From NCBI GenBank assembly GCA_046349875.1, contig JAXMBN010000007.1, forward strand, positions 124,001-188,000: a stretch of DNA of 64,000 bases, read 5' to 3'. The notes below the pieces were generated by a model. That model saw nothing but the letters and a program-made list of their open reading frames with translations. It did not search any database and was not told the DNA's origin. Origin of the DNA: JAXMBN01 sp046349875 (GTDB taxonomy: Bacteria; Planctomycetota; Planctomycetia; Pirellulales; Pirellulaceae). Positions 56,264-64,000 of this stretch are shown here, piece after piece; position 1 is the first letter of the stretch; the number at the start of each line of letters is the position of its first letter. The position numbers were made by a program, and so were the translations under genes.

Positions 56264-56794
56264 CTATTTCTTTTTGGCTTCGACGCCAAGTTCTTTGAGC
56301 TTGGCGGCGACATCGGCCGCATGGCTATCGGTTTTCACCGACTTGTCGATGGCCAAGATCTTTCCTTCTTTGGAAATGATGAAGGTTACGCGGGCGGCAG
56401 CATTTCGTTCTGCGTTGTAGATACCATAAGCCTTGGCAATCTTTCCATCGGGATCGCTGAGGATAGGATAGTCGACCGAGAGCGACTTGGCGAAGTCGGT
56501 ATTCTTTTCGACGGGATCGCAGCTAGCCGTAAAATAGGCGACTTGGAAATCGCGAAGCTTAGCACCATCTTCCTTGAAGGACTTGCATTCTTTGGTACAT
56601 CCTCCGGTGAAAGCCCGAGGATACCAAGCCACGACCACCGCTTGTTTGCCCTGAAAATCGCTCAGCTTATACGCTTTGCCATCGCTCCCCTGCATTTCGA
56701 AGGCGGGAGCCGTATCGCCGACTTTCAATTCTTGAGCATGAAGGGAAAGAGCGAAACAGGTAAACGCCAAGCTCCATAGGCATCGCAACATCAT
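56264..56794 (-). CDS. Peroxiredoxin (AhpC/TSA, BCP-like), secreted
   Basis: 176 aa from the ATG at 56794 (GGAG 8 bases before), with a signal peptide (MMLRCLWSLAFTCFALSLHA). The thioredoxin fold begins at KVGDTAPAFEMQGSDGKAY. The peroxidatic motif is PRAFTGGCTKECKSF, with two cysteines four residues apart, close to the PGCTxxxC pattern of BCP-type peroxiredoxins. The later stretch DYPILSDPDGKIAKAYGI is also typical. It reduces hydroperoxides, here probably in the periplasm. The Gfo/Idh/MocA gene ends 40 bp upstream on the same strand, so they are likely cotranscribed. Confidence 0.93.
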   Translation of the reverse strand: MMLRCLWSLAFTCFALSLHAQELKVGDTAPAFEMQGSDGKAYKLSDFQGKQAVVVAWYPRAFTGGCTKECKSFKEDGAKLRDFQVAYFTASCDPVEKNTDFAKSLSVDYPILSDPDGKIAKAYGIYNAERNAAARVTFIISKEGKILAIDKSVKTDSHAADVAAKLKELGVEAKKK

Positions 56795-56834
56795 TTTGGA
56801 TTCTCCGAGGCAAGGGACGTGGAATGAGAATGAT

Positions 56835-58202
56835 CTATACGGTAAGCGTCCAACCATCGCGCGGTTGACGATGGAGGAAACGATTGGCATCCTCGCGATT
56901 GGTGATACGCATCGCTTTGGAATCCCAAGCGATCATGCCGCCAGCTCGAAAGGCAACATTGCCCAAGTGATTGGCTTCGGTCAAAGGTCCTGCATAGTGG
57001 AAGGGACTGCTTGTGGGTGTTCCCAATTTGCAAGCCATCAGCCATTCTTCGTGGTGGCCGAGCCGAGGTTCCGTGGGGCCTTCAGGGAGGACTGCGTCTT
57101 TGAACTTGGCTTCGGGCAGCAGCAGGTATTTGCCATAGTCGGCCAAGAGCATTCCCTTCGAACCAACGAAGAGGACTCCGCTATTCCAAGCAGGGATCTT
57201 TTCCGTCTTCAAGAGTTCGGGTTGATGCGACCCTTGGTACCACGTGAGCTTGCACGCAGGATAGCGACCGCGAGGACCATACTCATAGGTTGCCGACATG
57301 GATGCAGGCGCGATTTCTTCATGAGGCGGTGGTCCTGCGGGGGTGATGCGTAGGGGCGCGTCCAACTCGAGTGCCCAAAAAGGCAAATCATTCCAGTGGC
57401 TTCCGAGATCGGACATGGTGCCATTGCCAAAATCCCACCAACGATACCACTTAGGCCCTGGGAAATAGACTTCGTGATATGGTCGATAGGGAGCGGGGCC
57501 AATCCACAAATCCCAATCCAGGAACTCGGGAGGCTGCATGGCTTCCTTGGGTCGTTCCGTAACGTACACGATATCTTTGTTGGCCTTGGCTTCGGCTTCC
57601 GACTGCAAGCCCCAAGCGCGGCCAACCCACACATGAACTTCGCTGACATCGCCGATCACGTCGGCTTGGATCAATTGGACCACGCGATGGTAATTGGCCG
57701 AAGCGTGGATCTGCGTTCCCATCTGCGTGGCAACATTGGCTTTGGCGGCGGCTTGAGTGATGAGCCTGGCTTCGGCCACATTGTGTGTCAGTGGTTTCTC
57801 GCAGTAGACATGCTTACCTTGTTGAAGAGCTGGCAAGGTGGCAAAGGCATGCGTATGTTCGGTGGTACTGACCACTATACCGTCGATATCGTCCATGTCT
57901 TGATGGAGTTTGCGAAAGTCGACATACGATCGTGCTTTAGGAAAGCGTTGCTGAGCCGATTCAAGGCTCTTGCGATTGACGTCGCAAACGGCCATCACTT
58001 CGACCTGCGGATCGGCCACGATGGTATTGAGATTGCCTAGCCCACGGCCTCCGACTCCGATGAAGGCAAGTCGTAGCTTGCGATTCGGATCCTGGCAGGA
58101 GGCGTTTGTCCATGAGGGCAAAGCCAGGGCTGCTGTGGATGCGGCAGCCATGCCGAGGATGGTTCTTCGATGTGGTCGAGCATGGATGGGACGAAACGAC
58201 AT
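56835..58202 (-). CDS. Gfo/Idh/MocA family oxidoreductase, Tat-exported
   Basis: 455 aa from the ATG at 58202, with GGAGGA 7 bases upstream. A twin-arginine signal (HRRTILGMAAASTAALAL) shows export in folded form. The NAD(P)-binding Rossmann fold starts at LRLAFIGVGGRGLGN (about residues 43-57), and the catalytic motif HVYCEKPLTHN (about 131-141) carries the conserved EKP lysine. The C-terminal part (GTMSDLGSHWNDLPFWAL, about 262-279) is the substrate domain. Secreted members of this family act on sugars, but the cofactor source outside the cytoplasm is unclear. An element of the GTTGACTTC family lies just upstream, and a peroxiredoxin gene follows. Confidence 0.93.
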   Translation of the reverse strand: MSFRPIHARPHRRTILGMAAASTAALALPSWTNASCQDPNRKLRLAFIGVGGRGLGNLNTIVADPQVEVMAVCDVNRKSLESAQQRFPKARSYVDFRKLHQDMDDIDGIVVSTTEHTHAFATLPALQQGKHVYCEKPLTHNVAEARLITQAAAKANVATQMGTQIHASANYHRVVQLIQADVIGDVSEVHVWVGRAWGLQSEAEAKANKDIVYVTERPKEAMQPPEFLDWDLWIGPAPYRPYHEVYFPGPKWYRWWDFGNGTMSDLGSHWNDLPFWALELDAPLRITPAGPPPHEEIAPASMSATYEYGPRGRYPACKLTWYQGSHQPELLKTEKIPAWNSGVLFVGSKGMLLADYGKYLLLPEAKFKDAVLPEGPTEPRLGHHEEWLMACKLGTPTSSPFHYAGPLTEANHLGNVAFRAGGMIAWDSKAMRITNREDANRFLHRQPRDGWTLTV

Positions 58203-58240
58203 TTTCGAATCCTCCAAGGGAGTCTCGTTGGGGCTGGAAA

Positions 58241-58415
58241 GTAGACTTCGAGTCCCTTCGAAGTTGAGCTAACAAATCCTAGCAACAAGGAGCTAGCCGC
58301 TGTCTATGTGGAATCCACAATCATTCGTATTCGTTGGAGTCCAAAAACCGACATCGAAGAGATTCGGATTTTGAGGCTCGTTTGAAATGCGCCTTCCAAG
58401 GGACTGGAAGTCAAC
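58241..58415. repeat. GTTGACTTC-bounded element, 175 bp
   Basis: Ends GTAGACTTCGAGTCCCTTCG and CTTCCAAGGGACTGGAAGTC followed by AAC. The inner segment CTAGCAACAAGGAGCTAG corresponds to the inner hairpin of the copy at 49799. It lies between the starts of the Gfo/Idh gene and the coding end of the esterase gene and fills most of that gap. Confidence 0.85.
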
Positions 58416-58489
58416 ACTACGACCGCAGATGATCGAGCCACCTGCGGTCGTTTCCTAGGTCCGTTGATAAGAAAGGTTCGGTGTACGAA

Positions 58490-60013
58490 CTATTCTTTAT
58501 CGATGGTAACGCCAGGCCATTCATCGGTGCGGAATGGTGTCAATGGCAGACCACTGTTGGCAAACATGTTGCAGATGGGGTTATCGGCCCAAGCATACCG
58601 AACCGCTACTGGATTAGCGACTTCGGGCGAGGTCACCACTACCTTGTTATCCTTGGTGATCGTCGCAGTCGCATTGCGGAAGACCTTGTCTTCACCCGCG
58701 ATGGTGAAACCACGAGGTTGAGCCACATCGAAGGGGCGCCAGCCATCGACGTAATCGAACGAGAGAACGATCTTGTTCCCATCTTTCTCCATCGACTTGT
58801 ATTGCGGGCTGTGGTAGGGAACGGAGATTCCGTAATCCTTAGCGAGAGCCCAACGAGCCAACCGTCGACCTACATCGACCTTATTCTTGGGATGGATATC
58901 CTTCCCTTCACCGATATCGATGATGACAGCTTCTCCCGTGTTCGGAAGCTTGCTCATCGTCATCGTCTGCGCTTCCCGTAGTTCAGCCCAATCGCTGTCT
59001 GCTGGAGCTTGCTTTTCTTCGCGGAAGTCGGCGAGTTGAACCCAATAGAATGGGAAGTCGCCTTGACCCCATTCTTTGCGCCACGATTTGATCATCAATG
59101 GGAAGAGCTCGCGATATTGATAGGCGCGGCCCGCATTCGATTCCCCTTGATACCAAATAGCACCTTTGATGCCATAGCCCAAGTGTGATTTGAGCACACC
59201 ATTGTAGATGTTGGCGGGACGTGAATTGCCCGTCATTTGTTGCTTCATCTGTTGAAGGCGCTTGTTGTGAGCTTCCTTTTCCTTTTCATCGGTAGGAACT
59301 GGAGCTGCTGCGAGCGCTTCATAGTCGGCTTCCGACTTCGACCAACGTTCGATCAACGCATTGAAGCGAGGCTCTTGCTTGAAGGTTTCGCGACTAATCC
59401 AAGCTTCACAGGCCGATCCACCCCAAGCGTTGTTGATCATGCCGATGGGCACGTCCAACGATTGGTGCAGCTGTCGTGCAAAGAAATAGCCGACAGCGGA
59501 GAAGTTGCCAACGTTTTCAGGAGTGCAGACCATCCACTTGCGATCGTGCGTCCAGATCGGTGTTTGCGTTCCCACCTGAGGGAAGTTGATCATGCGGATC
59601 TTGGGAAACTTGGCGGCAAGCTTTTCAAGATCGGGATCATTCGATGCATTGACCGACCATTGCATGTTGGATTGACCCGAGCAAACCCAAACCTCACCCA
59701 CGAGAACGTCGGTGATCTTGATTTGATTCTTGCCGGCGACGGTCAACTCCAAGGGACCACCGACGGTCAATGGATCGAGCATCACATGCCACATTCCATC
59801 ACTGCCTGCGGTCGTCTTATGCGATTGCGATCCAATCGTTACCGTTACCGCTTCGTTGGCTTCGGCTTTACCCCAAACCTTGTTCTTCTGTCCCTGTTGA
59901 AGGACCATGTGGTCGGTAAAGATGTTGGGAAGTGTGACATCGGCTTGAGCGAGGGATCCGCTGGAGACCACAAGCCCAAGGCAAAGCCATCGAGATAGAT
60001 TCTTGAGAGACAT
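58490..60013 (-). CDS. Sialate O-acetylesterase family protein
   Basis: 507 aa from the ATG at 60013 (AAGGA about 9 bases upstream), with a signal peptide (MSLKNLSRWLCLGLVVSSGS). A beta-sandwich opening (LPNIFTDHMVLQQGQKNKVWG) is followed by the SGNH catalytic core. The nucleophile is in VCSGQSNMQWSV (about residues 108-119), with NNAWGGSACEAWIS and WYQGESNA as the oxyanion and Asn blocks, and DIGEGKDIHPKNK (about 358-370) as the Asp/His pair. The family removes O-acetyl groups from sialic acids or, in planctomycetes, probably from other acetylated sugars. The marR gene ends 220 bp upstream on the same strand. Confidence 0.93.
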   Translation of the reverse strand: MSLKNLSRWLCLGLVVSSGSLAQADVTLPNIFTDHMVLQQGQKNKVWGKAEANEAVTVTIGSQSHKTTAGSDGMWHVMLDPLTVGGPLELTVAGKNQIKITDVLVGEVWVCSGQSNMQWSVNASNDPDLEKLAAKFPKIRMINFPQVGTQTPIWTHDRKWMVCTPENVGNFSAVGYFFARQLHQSLDVPIGMINNAWGGSACEAWISRETFKQEPRFNALIERWSKSEADYEALAAAPVPTDEKEKEAHNKRLQQMKQQMTGNSRPANIYNGVLKSHLGYGIKGAIWYQGESNAGRAYQYRELFPLMIKSWRKEWGQGDFPFYWVQLADFREEKQAPADSDWAELREAQTMTMSKLPNTGEAVIIDIGEGKDIHPKNKVDVGRRLARWALAKDYGISVPYHSPQYKSMEKDGNKIVLSFDYVDGWRPFDVAQPRGFTIAGEDKVFRNATATITKDNKVVVTSPEVANPVAVRYAWADNPICNMFANSGLPLTPFRTDEWPGVTIDKE

Positions 60014-60233
60014 CTTGATGAAATCCTTGGAGGGAGGGAGGAACAAAGGTGGGGAACGTGGTTGCGATCAATGGCGCTCGATCCCCACGAACAAAGACGT
60101 ATTCTAGCCGTCGAGTTTACTCGACGTGCAATCGTTTCTCAAAAAAACGATTCTCGGCGCCCATTCACCTGGGATTTCGGCCGACTTCCCGAAAGGACTC
60201 AGAAACCAGTCGTTGGGATAGTAATGGTGTGGA

Positions 60234-60701
60234 TCAAGTCGATTCTTCCAACCACGGACTTTGCTCGGGTTCATGCGGAGCCCGGGCATCGCGGAGCAAA
60301 CCGCACAATTGTTTGATCTTCTGATTCGAGAGATGGCCTAGTTGGCTTCGATGGCATTCTTCTAAAGGTTTCTGAATCTTTTTGAGAAGCTTCTTACCAT
60401 CATCCGTGATGCGAACATGTACCTGGCGTCGATCGTCTCCTTTGCGAATCCGTTCCAATAAGCCCTTCTTCTCCAATCGATCCAACAAACGGGTGATGTC
60501 GGGCGCTCGCGAAATCAAACGTCCTGCCACCGTCAACGTGGGTATGGCTTCGGGAAACGCAGCTCCCAACAATCGAAGCACATTGTATTGCTGACTCGAG
60601 ATATCAAACTCATCAAATAGCGAATCCTCGAGAATGCGCAAGCGATCGTAGGTTCTCCACAGGTTCAGGTAGAGCTCTTGTTCGATCGAATCGAATTTCA
60701 T
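60234..60701 (-). CDS. MarR family transcriptional regulator
   Basis: 155 aa, usual length. A helical dimerisation N-terminus (residues 1-35) is followed by the winged helix: ISSQQYNVLRLLG, then LTVAGRLISRAPDITRLLDR (recognition helix, about residues 56-75), KKGLLERIRKGDDRRQVHVR (wing) and ITDDGKKLLKKIQ. Such dimers repress genes and are released by small ligands or oxidation. Two cysteines (ECHRS and LCGLL) in the C-terminal helices could make it redox-responsive, which is speculation. A 32-bp palindrome 91 bp upstream is a probable operator. Confidence 0.93.
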   Translation of the reverse strand: MKFDSIEQELYLNLWRTYDRLRILEDSLFDEFDISSQQYNVLRLLGAAFPEAIPTLTVAGRLISRAPDITRLLDRLEKKGLLERIRKGDDRRQVHVRITDDGKKLLKKIQKPLEECHRSQLGHLSNQKIKQLCGLLRDARAPHEPEQSPWLEEST

Positions 60702-60730
60702 AGTCGAGGAACGCCCTATCTACTTCCAAC

Positions 60731-60754
60731 GTTGACTTCCAGTCCCTTGGAAGG
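60731..60754. repeat. Solitary end of the GTTGACTTC repeat family
   Basis: Positions 60731-60754 read GTTGACTTCCAGTCCCTTGG followed by AAGG, the reverse complement of the right end of the 49799 and 58241 elements. No opposite end is found nearby. It lies between marR and the probable operator. Confidence 0.8.
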
Positions 60755-60791
60755 ATCTTTTATCTTCCACGATTTGCTTTGCGAGGTCGCT

Positions 60792-60823
60792 TTGACGTTA
60801 GTTGTTGCAACAACTAAAGTCAA
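60792..60823. promoter_or_regulatory. Probable MarR operator, 32-bp palindrome
   Basis: A perfect 20-bp palindrome TTAGTTGTTGCAACAACTAA (60798-60817) is flanked by TTGAC on the left and GTCAA on the right, with one mismatched base pair between. This makes a 32-bp near-perfect palindrome. The TTGCAA core and length fit a MarR dimer site. It lies between the divergent marR gene and the ChbG-like gene, so it could control both. Confidence 0.75.
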
Positions 60824-60920
60824 GTAGACTCGTTGCTCGCTGACTTCCTCACCGTCCTATCGATGCGATGCATGTGTGACGATGTGTTTGAATTCCTGTT
60901 GCCAAGAAAGCTATTTCACG

Positions 60921-61856
60921 ATGATCGTTCGGTTGGTGAACTCGAGAATGACCCTTGCCTGTTGGGTAGGGATGAGCGTGTTCATGGCGCTGCTCCATCC
61001 CGTCTCTGCGCAACAACCACCCAAGTATCTCATCGTTCATGCTGATGATGCAGGAATGTCACACTCGGCCAATCAAGCCACCATCCAAGGTCTCGAAGGT
61101 GGCTTGGTTACCTCCGCCAGTATCATGGTCCCTTGCCCATGGTTCAAAGAATTTGCGCTGTATGCCAAGAACCATCCTCAATACGATTATGGAATTCATC
61201 TCACCCTCAATTCGGAATGGGATGTCTATCGATGGGGACCGGTTGCTTCGTCCGATCGCGTTCCCAGCTTGATCGATGAAGAAGGATACCTGTGGGATGA
61301 AGTGGCTCAGGTAGCGGCTCATGCCAAAGCGGATGAGGTTCGTATCGAACTCAAAGCACAAATCGACAAAGCCTTGGCCTTCGGTGTACCGCTTAGCCAT
61401 CTCGACACGCATATGGGGGCTCTGGTGAGTCGTCCCGACTTGGTGGAGGTCTACGTCGAAATGGCGACGACCTACAATCTACCGATTCTCTTTCTAAGCA
61501 ACATGAGCCCTGAACTGAGGAAAGAGTATCCTGCCATGGCGGCGCGATTCGAATACGGTATCGAACGACTCCAATCCAAAAAGTTGCCGATGCTCGATCA
61601 TCTCATCCAACTCTACGGAGGCGATAATCTCGGCTTACGCAAGGAATCCTATCGGAAGGCCATCGCAAGTATTCAGCCAGGCATTACCGAATTGATCATC
61701 CATTGTGGAATTGAAAACGATGAACTGCGAGCTATCTCGACCAGTTCCATCCGGCGCGATCAAGATCGACAACTCTTCACCGATCCCGAAGTGAAGAAGT
61801 GGATTGAAGATTCAGGTGCCGTGCTCACGACATGGAAGAAGCTCCCTCGGCCTTGA
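60921..61856 (+). CDS. ChbG/YdjC-like carbohydrate deacetylase, secreted
   Basis: 311 aa from the ATG at 60921; ATGs at 60876 and 60948 are in frame. A signal sequence (MTLACWVGMSVFMALLHPVS, cleavage near SAQ) precedes the YdjC-fold motif YLIVHADDAGMSHSANQATI, in which the paired Asp binds the metal. GIHLTLNSEW and SHLDTHMGAL carry the family's metal-binding His, and ELIIHCGIEN comes near the end. ChbG-type enzymes remove one acetyl group from chito-oligosaccharides or acetylated sugars. The upstream 32-bp palindrome and divergent marR gene suggest MarR-type control. Confidence 0.9.
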   Translation: MIVRLVNSRMTLACWVGMSVFMALLHPVSAQQPPKYLIVHADDAGMSHSANQATIQGLEGGLVTSASIMVPCPWFKEFALYAKNHPQYDYGIHLTLNSEWDVYRWGPVASSDRVPSLIDEEGYLWDEVAQVAAHAKADEVRIELKAQIDKALAFGVPLSHLDTHMGALVSRPDLVEVYVEMATTYNLPILFLSNMSPELRKEYPAMAARFEYGIERLQSKKLPMLDHLIQLYGGDNLGLRKESYRKAIASIQPGITELIIHCGIENDELRAISTSSIRRDQDRQLFTDPEVKKWIEDSGAVLTTWKKLPRP

Positions 61857-61949
61857 TCGATTTCGAGTCAAACTCAACCGTGGGGACTGGCGTCGAAAGG
61901 TCGGTTGATCCATCATAAAGGGAGCCCACCCTTCCCTTCCTTGCATGTG

Positions 61950-64000
61950 ATGATGATGCACTCTCTTTCGCTCTGGTCCTGCCTTATGCTGGCTTGCATC
62001 GCCCAAGATCCGTCGCAGGACTTTGAAGCCGTTGCGAAGATTTTGGTGCAGTCGTGCATCGAGTGCCACAACGATGGCGATCGCGAAGGAGGATTGTCTC
62101 TTCAATCTCCCAAAGATCTCGTCGAAGGGAGCGATTCGGGAGCCTTGATCGATGCTAAGAGTTGGGATGCGAGTTTGCTATGGCATTCCCTTGAAGGCAC
62201 GCACGGTCAAACACGTATGCCCAAAGATCGAGAAGCTCTATCCCAAGAGCGAATGGAGATCTTGAAGCGTTGGATTCAAAAAGGGACACCTTGGCCGGAA
62301 CAGCAACGCTTGGAGTTACCTTCACAAAATCGCCATTGGTGGTCGCTACTGCCTATGCAACGAGGCCCGATTCCCCAGTCGAGCTCGTGGGCTCAGCATT
62401 GGATCGATGCCTATATCGAACAAGGGCATCAGCAGAAGTCACTGCGAGCCAACCCAGCAGCGGACAAGGCGACGTTGATTCGACGATTGGCCATCGATTT
62501 GACGGGACTGCCTCCTACGTTCGAAGAGATCCAAGAGTTTGTGAGCGATGAGAGGCCCGATGCTTATGATCGATTGGTCGATCGATATATCGCTTCGCCG
62601 CGATACGGAGAGCGTTGGGCGCGGCATTGGATGGATGTGGTGCATTATGGCGAGACGCACGGATACGACAAAGACAAGCCGCGGCCCAATGCTTGGCCCT
62701 ATCGCGACTATTGCATCCGAGCGTTCAATCGAGATCTCCCCTATCGTCAGTTCCTTTCCGAGCAGCTCGCGGCCGATCAACTCGATCCTTCGCTCCAACC
62801 TTCCATCGAAGCTTTGGGTTTCTTGGCCGCCGGACCTTGGGACTTTATCGGTCATGCGGAAGTACCCGAGTCGAAGATCGATGGCAAGATTGCTCGTCAT
62901 CTCGATCGAGATGATTTTGTTCAGAACACGATGGTGACTTTTCAGAGCCTCACCGTCGGCTGCGCTCAATGTCACAACCATAAATTCGATCCCATCACAC
63001 AGGAAGACTATTACTCGCTTCAAGCAGTCTTTGCCGCGATCGATCGAACGGATGTGGAATACTATTCCGATCCGCAACTGCAAAGCCAATGGAATCGATT
63101 GCGTCAGGAAAAGGTTCACATTCAAAGCCAAATCGCTGCATTGCAGCCGGCCATCGAGCAACAGGGTGGCGAATCACTGAAAACGATTGAGAAACAGATC
63201 GCTGAGACCAAGAATCAAAAGACATCGCATCCTCCCGAACATGGATACCATAGCCAGATCGAAACCAAGGACGATATCGAAAAGTGGGTACAGGTCGATC
63301 TGGGAACCGAGGTGGCCATCACGAAGCTCGAATGGGTTGCTTGCTATGATGATTTCAATAAGATCGGTCCAGGGTTCGGGTATCCTCGATCTTTCCGCAT
63401 CGAGGGCTCGTTGGAGGCGAATCTTGCATCACCTGTGCGTTTGGTCGAGCAACGTGATGTGCCCAATCCAGGTTGTGTTCCGCAAATTCAAGCGATCCCA
63501 TCGACCAAGGTTCGCTATCTTCGATTCACCGCCACCAAGTTGGCCCCACGCAGTCAGGATTTTATTTTTGCGTTGTCAGAGCTGAAGGCTTTGGATGACC
63601 AAGGCAACAATGTCGCCTTGAAAGCCAACGTTACCTCTCTAGATTCGATCGAAGCTATGCCTCGTTGGTCGCGATCGAATCTTGTCGACGGAATTCATCC
63701 CATCGAACCCGCTTCGACTCGATCGTTCGAATCGCTGGAACAAGCGAAGGAACTTTTGCTCCGTGAGAAGGTGGACCCATCGCTATGGGCAAAGTGGAAA
63801 TCCCTTCAGAAGGCCTTCGAACGGGTTGATCAAGCATTGCGTTCGATGCCTCCCAGAAGCAAAGTGTATGCGGGTGCGATCCATACCGGAAGTGGTGCTT
63901 TCGCGGGAACGGGATCGCGGATGGGTGAACCTCGCCCGATTGCGGTGTTGGCTCGAGGCGATGTCAAGCGACCAACGCAAATCGTTTCTCCTCGTTCCTT
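61950..64000 (+). CDS. PSCyt1-DUF1549-discoidin-type protein, 3' end outside window
   Basis: Partial, 683 codons visible, open to the right edge. It starts at the first of three consecutive ATGs (61950), with a signal peptide (MMMHSLSLWSCLMLACIAQ). The PSCyt1 heme domain contains CIECHNDGDREGG and RMPKDREALS. DUF1549 follows (LIRRLAIDLTGLPPT, WARHWMDVVHYGETHGYDKD, CAQCHNHKFDPI as second heme motif). A coiled segment (about residues 385-430) leads to a discoidin-like domain (WVQVDLGTEVAITKLEWVA, about 440-560). DUF1553 should lie beyond the edge. It is a relative of the broken gene at 40288-43420, which lacks the discoidin insertion at this position. Confidence 0.9.
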   Translation, partial: MMMHSLSLWSCLMLACIAQDPSQDFEAVAKILVQSCIECHNDGDREGGLSLQSPKDLVEGSDSGALIDAKSWDASLLWHSLEGTHGQTRMPKDREALSQERMEILKRWIQKGTPWPEQQRLELPSQNRHWWSLLPMQRGPIPQSSSWAQHWIDAYIEQGHQQKSLRANPAADKATLIRRLAIDLTGLPPTFEEIQEFVSDERPDAYDRLVDRYIASPRYGERWARHWMDVVHYGETHGYDKDKPRPNAWPYRDYCIRAFNRDLPYRQFLSEQLAADQLDPSLQPSIEALGFLAAGPWDFIGHAEVPESKIDGKIARHLDRDDFVQNTMVTFQSLTVGCAQCHNHKFDPITQEDYYSLQAVFAAIDRTDVEYYSDPQLQSQWNRLRQEKVHIQSQIAALQPAIEQQGGESLKTIEKQIAETKNQKTSHPPEHGYHSQIETKDDIEKWVQVDLGTEVAITKLEWVACYDDFNKIGPGFGYPRSFRIEGSLEANLASPVRLVEQRDVPNPGCVPQIQAIPSTKVRYLRFTATKLAPRSQDFIFALSELKALDDQGNNVALKANVTSLDSIEAMPRWSRSNLVDGIHPIEPASTRSFESLEQAKELLLREKVDPSLWAKWKSLQKAFERVDQALRSMPPRSKVYAGAIHTGSGAFAGTGSRMGEPRPIAVLARGDVKRPTQIVSPRS

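Overview
The window looks like chromosomal DNA of a planctomycete, most likely a Pirellulaceae-type (Rhodopirellula/Blastopirellula-like) bacterium. The evidence is the set of families: three multidomain PVC-type secreted cytochrome/dehydrogenase proteins, two PSCyt1-DUF1549-DUF1553 proteins, a DUF1501 protein with a Tat signal, a ThuA-discoidin-cytochrome fusion, a PEP-CTERM protein, planctomycete-type ECF sigma factors, and secreted squalene-cyclase-like toroid proteins beside TolQ/TolR. No rRNA, CRISPR array, integrase or intact transposase was seen. There is one tRNA, tRNA-Phe(GAA).

Layout. 1-3889 (minus strand): ExbD/TolR (cut by the window edge), ExbB/TolQ, a single-pass membrane protein and a secreted toroid-repeat protein, apparently one envelope operon. 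4048-7304: tRNA-Phe with its promoter, then four small unrecognised membrane or secreted proteins. 7519-13687 (plus): a 1397-aa ThuA-discoidin-propeller-cytochrome protein and a tandem SGNH esterase, separated by palindromic repeats. 14534-16783: a Kup potassium transporter. 17061-18281: a convergent pair of paralogous, apparently inactive PhnZ-like HD-domain proteins. 18715-24030: a PEP-CTERM protein, a second toroid protein, small membrane proteins and a dense patch of dispersed repeats. 24031-30035 (plus): an ECF sigma factor with a membrane vWA protein that looks like its anti-sigma partner, an alpha/beta hydrolase, a secreted glycosidase-like protein and an orphan ECF sigma factor.

30097-34267 (minus) is the only informational cluster: dnaN, a deoxyhypusine-synthase-like gene and mutL, tightly spaced. 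A methyltransferase gene diverges from dnaN across a 391-bp gap with recurrent TGTCGAT-type motifs. 35365-38534 is a degraded accessory region: a 188-bp repeat element, then an OLD-family ATPase/TOPRIM nuclease broken by several lesions, then a small membrane protein.

38862-64000 is catabolic and secreted: DUF1501; PSCyt1-DUF1549-DUF1553 (one frameshift); a C45 acyltransferase/hydrolase fusion (one in-frame TGA); a diheme protein; glutaminyl cyclase; a PQQ-like propeller; a 1260-aa heme dehydrogenase; Gfo/Idh/MocA plus peroxiredoxin; sialate O-acetylesterase; MarR with a 32-bp near-perfect palindromic operator candidate; a ChbG-type deacetylase; and a second PSCyt1-DUF1549 protein cut by the window edge. 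Together these suggest extracellular or periplasmic breakdown of acetylated and sulfated polysaccharides, which is typical of the group but is inference here.

The strongest unexplained signals are the repeats. A 188-bp element with TTGAAGTTGCGC-type inverted ends occurs at exactly the same length three times, with at least two damaged copies. A second element of about 175 bp is bounded by GTTGACTTC palindromes. CGATCGTCCCGATCG repeats follow two heme-dehydrogenase genes. The degenerate HD pair and the dnaN-DHS-mutL gene order also deserve a look.
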